A program made the position numbers and the translations under genes. This document shows positions 62,180-64,000 of a DNA stretch of 64,000 nucleotides, in pieces. Source of the DNA: PALG01 sp964495885 (GTDB lineage Bacteria > Bacteroidota > Bacteroidia > Flavobacteriales > Flavobacteriaceae); the NCBI GenBank assembly GCA_964495885.1, contig CAZBWO010000005.1, forward strand, positions 124,001 through 188,000. The letters run 5' to 3'. The first letter of the stretch is position 1, and each line of letters opens with the position of its first letter. The notes beneath the pieces are model-generated. The model searched no databases, was not told the DNA's origin, and saw only the letters and a list, made by a program, of their open reading frames with translations.

Positions 62180-62815
62180 ATGAATCTAGAGCTTTTTGAA
62201 CAACTGGATTTTCAGGAGAATCCATTGTTCGAATCGATAATCAACGATTTGCTAACCCAAAAGTATGCGGTTGTAGATACTTTTTTTGCTGAAGAAGAGG
62301 TGCTATTACTTCGGGAAAACCTCCTTGCCAAGTTTGAAGCAGACCGCTTCAAGAAATCGGCTATTGGCAGTAAGACCCAAGAATCTATTGATAAAACCGT
62401 TCGCGGGGATTATATTTTGTGGATAGATGAGCAAAAGGCAGATGTTGTTGAACGATTGTTTTTTGCAAAAGTAAATGAGTTAGTAAACTACCTCAACCGA
62501 ACCTGTTTTTTAGGAATCCTTGAGAAGGAATTTCATTACGCACTTTATCCCAAAAGAACTTTTTATAGACGTCATTTAGACACCTTTCAAAATGATGACC
62601 GTAGAAAATTATCTATTGTCTGCTATTTAAATGAATCTCCTTGGCCAACGGAATGGGGAGGTCAACTAAGGTTATTTCTAGACGAAAAGGAGTTGGATAT
62701 CTTGCCTTTATCTGGGAGAATCGTCATTTTTGAAAGTCAGGTTTTAGAACATGAAGTAGTCATGGTAAATTCCGCTGAAAGGTTAAGCATTACTGGATGG
62801 TTGAAAACCCGCTAG
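62180..62815 (+). CDS. 2-oxoglutarate/Fe(II) oxygenase
   Basis: This 211-residue protein shows the double-stranded beta-helix iron motif: H-x-D in YRRHLDTFQ, the distal His in VLEHEVV, and Arg in AERLSITGW for the 2-oxoglutarate. RKLSIVCYLNESPWPTEWGG is the typical core strand of prolyl-4-hydroxylase-like proteins. The substrate could be a protein or a small molecule. It stands alone with its own promoter; the stop overlaps the MATE gene (CTAG). Confidence 0.88.
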   Translation: MNLELFEQLDFQENPLFESIINDLLTQKYAVVDTFFAEEEVLLLRENLLAKFEADRFKKSAIGSKTQESIDKTVRGDYILWIDEQKADVVERLFFAKVNELVNYLNRTCFLGILEKEFHYALYPKRTFYRRHLDTFQNDDRRKLSIVCYLNESPWPTEWGGQLRLFLDEKELDILPLSGRIVIFESQVLEHEVVMVNSAERLSITGWLKTR

Positions 62816-64000
62816 GATGAAGAATTTTTGACAAGTGGTAAATACTTGTTTTTAAATTTGACAACCAATGCAATCCCCCGATAGGCAATCCAACATATGA
62901 TGGCGAGCCAAATTCCCCAAAGTCCCCATTCCATGAATTTTGCAAAATAAAGCACCGGAAGGAATCCAATTAATGTGGCACCAATAAGTACATTCCGTAA
63001 ATAGGCCATTTCCCCAAGCCCTTTAAAAATAGCATCAAAGGTAAAAGCAAGTGCATTAAACGGCTGACAAATAATCACCATAAAGAACATTCCGTAGAAA
63101 ACATTCAATACGGCTAGGTCTTTATTAAATAAAAGCCCAATGGGTTTGTAGAAGAACCAAAGCACAAGCATCAGAATAGCAGTAACGCCAAGATTATAGA
63201 GGGTTACTTTTTTGGTAAGTTTTAATAAAGAACGGTATTCCTTTCCGCCCAACAACTTTCCACCCAGAATATTACCTGCGGCTCCATAACCGTCAATAAA
63301 GAACGCCGTGAAGAGCCAAATATTAATGGCAATAGCATGTGCCGCTATGTATTCTTTGCCCAATCCGGTTGCTTCACGAACGGCCAGCATTAGGGCTATA
63401 TTAAGCGCGATGGTTCGCACAAATAAATTTAGGCTCATGGAAACAAGCCTTTTAATTTCAGGATGAATAGGGAATCGAAACTTTAGATGTATGGGTGTTT
63501 TAACAAGAAGCATAATGAATGCCAAAATCGCCATGATGGCTTGTGAAATAAAACTTGCCCAAGCAGCACCTTTAATATGCATAGCAGGAATAAATCCTTC
63601 AATTCCATATACCATGGCAAAGTCTAGGCCTATGTTTATGGAAGCTCCAATAATGGCAATAATCATAGGCCAAAATGTATTTTGCAGGCCACGGAAAATA
63701 CCAAAAACTGCAAAAGTGAACAAAGTGAGGGGAAACCCCCATACACGAATATTGTAATAATCAATACTGAATTGCAAAATGAGTCCTTCGGCATTGAGTA
63801 AACGAAAGATTTCCTCTACAAAGAAATAGGTGGCACCCAGTACCACCAAGCTCAATAAAATATTAAAATAAATTGCTTGAGCGGGGAAATCCTTCAAATC
63901 TTCCAGCTTTCCTGCACCCAGATTCTGTGAAACAATGGTGGAAATGGCCGTTCGGGTTTGGGCCAATATCCAAATGAGCATTGATAAAAAAGAGCCTACC
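62812..64000 (-). CDS. MATE-family efflux transporter (partial, N-terminus outside window)
   Basis: At least 395 residues are visible. The reading frame continues past the window edge (VGSFLS then MLIWILAQTRTA), so the first helices are missing. Helical blocks include NILLSLVVLGATYFFVEEIF and WGFPLTLFTFAVFGIFRGLQN, with STIVSQNLGAGKLEDL in the visible N-terminal part, a MATE-like pattern of paired helices. Members export drugs or metabolites in exchange for Na+ or H+. It is convergent with the 2OG oxygenase gene. Confidence 0.88.
   Translation of the reverse strand, partial: VGSFLSMLIWILAQTRTAISTIVSQNLGAGKLEDLKDFPAQAIYFNILLSLVVLGATYFFVEEIFRLLNAEGLILQFSIDYYNIRVWGFPLTLFTFAVFGIFRGLQNTFWPMIIAIIGASINIGLDFAMVYGIEGFIPAMHIKGAAWASFISQAIMAILAFIMLLVKTPIHLKFRFPIHPEIKRLVSMSLNLFVRTIALNIALMLAVREATGLGKEYIAAHAIAINIWLFTAFFIDGYGAAGNILGGKLLGGKEYRSLLKLTKKVTLYNLGVTAILMLVLWFFYKPIGLLFNKDLAVLNVFYGMFFMVIICQPFNALAFTFDAIFKGLGEMAYLRNVLIGATLIGFLPVLYFAKFMEWGLWGIWLAIICWIAYRGIALVVKFKNKYLPLVKNSSS

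Noticed and set aside
1..64000. CRISPR arrays, insertion sequences, integrases, prophage or toxin-antitoxin genes
   Set aside because: I saw no repeat-spacer structure, transposase, integrase, phage structural gene or toxin-antitoxin pair anywhere in the window.

Overview
The window looks like chromosomal core sequence from a member of the Bacteroidota, most likely a marine-type Flavobacteriaceae. The signs are AT-rich spacers, the almost complete lack of Shine-Dalgarno sequences, many TAnnTTTG -7 promoter elements (the Bacteroidota sigma factor signature), a type IX secretion C-terminal domain, and lineage-typical families (DUF4175, head-GIN/DUF2807, DUF3124, OMP_b-brl-like barrel, PID-CTERM-like small protein). 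I see no prophage, insertion sequence, integron or CRISPR array. Gene density is very high.

Layout. 0-11 kb: 3' part of a DUF4175 gene, divergent gltX, a secreted protein of unknown family, an outer-membrane barrel, an SPFH/band-7 protein, a two-gene unit of a phosphoethanolamine-transferase-like enzyme plus a menorin/FAM151-like protein, glnS and folB. 11-20 kb: tRNA-Cys, a LysE-type exporter, a head-GIN protein, a MarC protein, a DUF3124 lipoprotein and rnr (all leftward), then a 513-bp gene-free spacer full of dyad symmetries, then rpiB, a CDF metal transporter, an ElaA-like acetyltransferase and amt (rightward). 20-29 kb: a leftward operon rnpA - DUF4349 lipoprotein - S41 protease - sterol-desaturase-like enzyme - unknown protein, and a second leftward operon of a metallo-beta-lactamase-fold enzyme, a subtilase lipoprotein with a large insertion and an M1 peptidase. 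29-43 kb: housekeeping genes: a Na+/H+ antiporter, lepA, dusB, rbfA with a LolE-type permease, mce, a CAT-anticodon tRNA, ribE, pdxA, yceD-rpmF and fabH-accB-accC. 42-54 kb: a DadA-like oxidase, mtgA, a GH3 glucosidase, an orphan ABC ATPase, a prolyl oligopeptidase, and a four-gene block in which two paralogous DoxX-like membrane proteins flank a diheme cytochrome c lipoprotein and a secreted FG-GAP/ASPIC-UnbV T9SS protein. 54-64 kb: asd, mscL, tdk-alr, an acidic unknown protein with rsmI, a carboxymuconolactone-decarboxylase-like protein, recJ, lpxH, a QueD/PTPS enzyme, a 2OG-Fe(II) oxygenase and a MATE exporter cut by the window end.

How it fits together. Much is cell-envelope and translation housekeeping: aminoacyl-tRNA synthetases, ribosome maturation, fatty-acid initiation (fabH/accBC), lipid A (lpxH), peptidoglycan (alr, mtgA, asd), and protein turnover at the envelope (S41, M1, S8, S9 peptidases). 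The least explained and most interesting parts are the DoxX/diheme/FG-GAP block (49.5-53.5 kb), the phosphoethanolamine-transferase/menorin pair (6.7-9.0 kb), the dyad-rich non-coding spacer (16.46-16.97 kb), and a window-wide pattern in which 7 of 10 convergent gene pairs share exactly one 4-nt stop overlap (CTAG/TTAG/TTAA/CTAA) with no terminator between them. All assignments are by eye from translated sequence; no searches were run.
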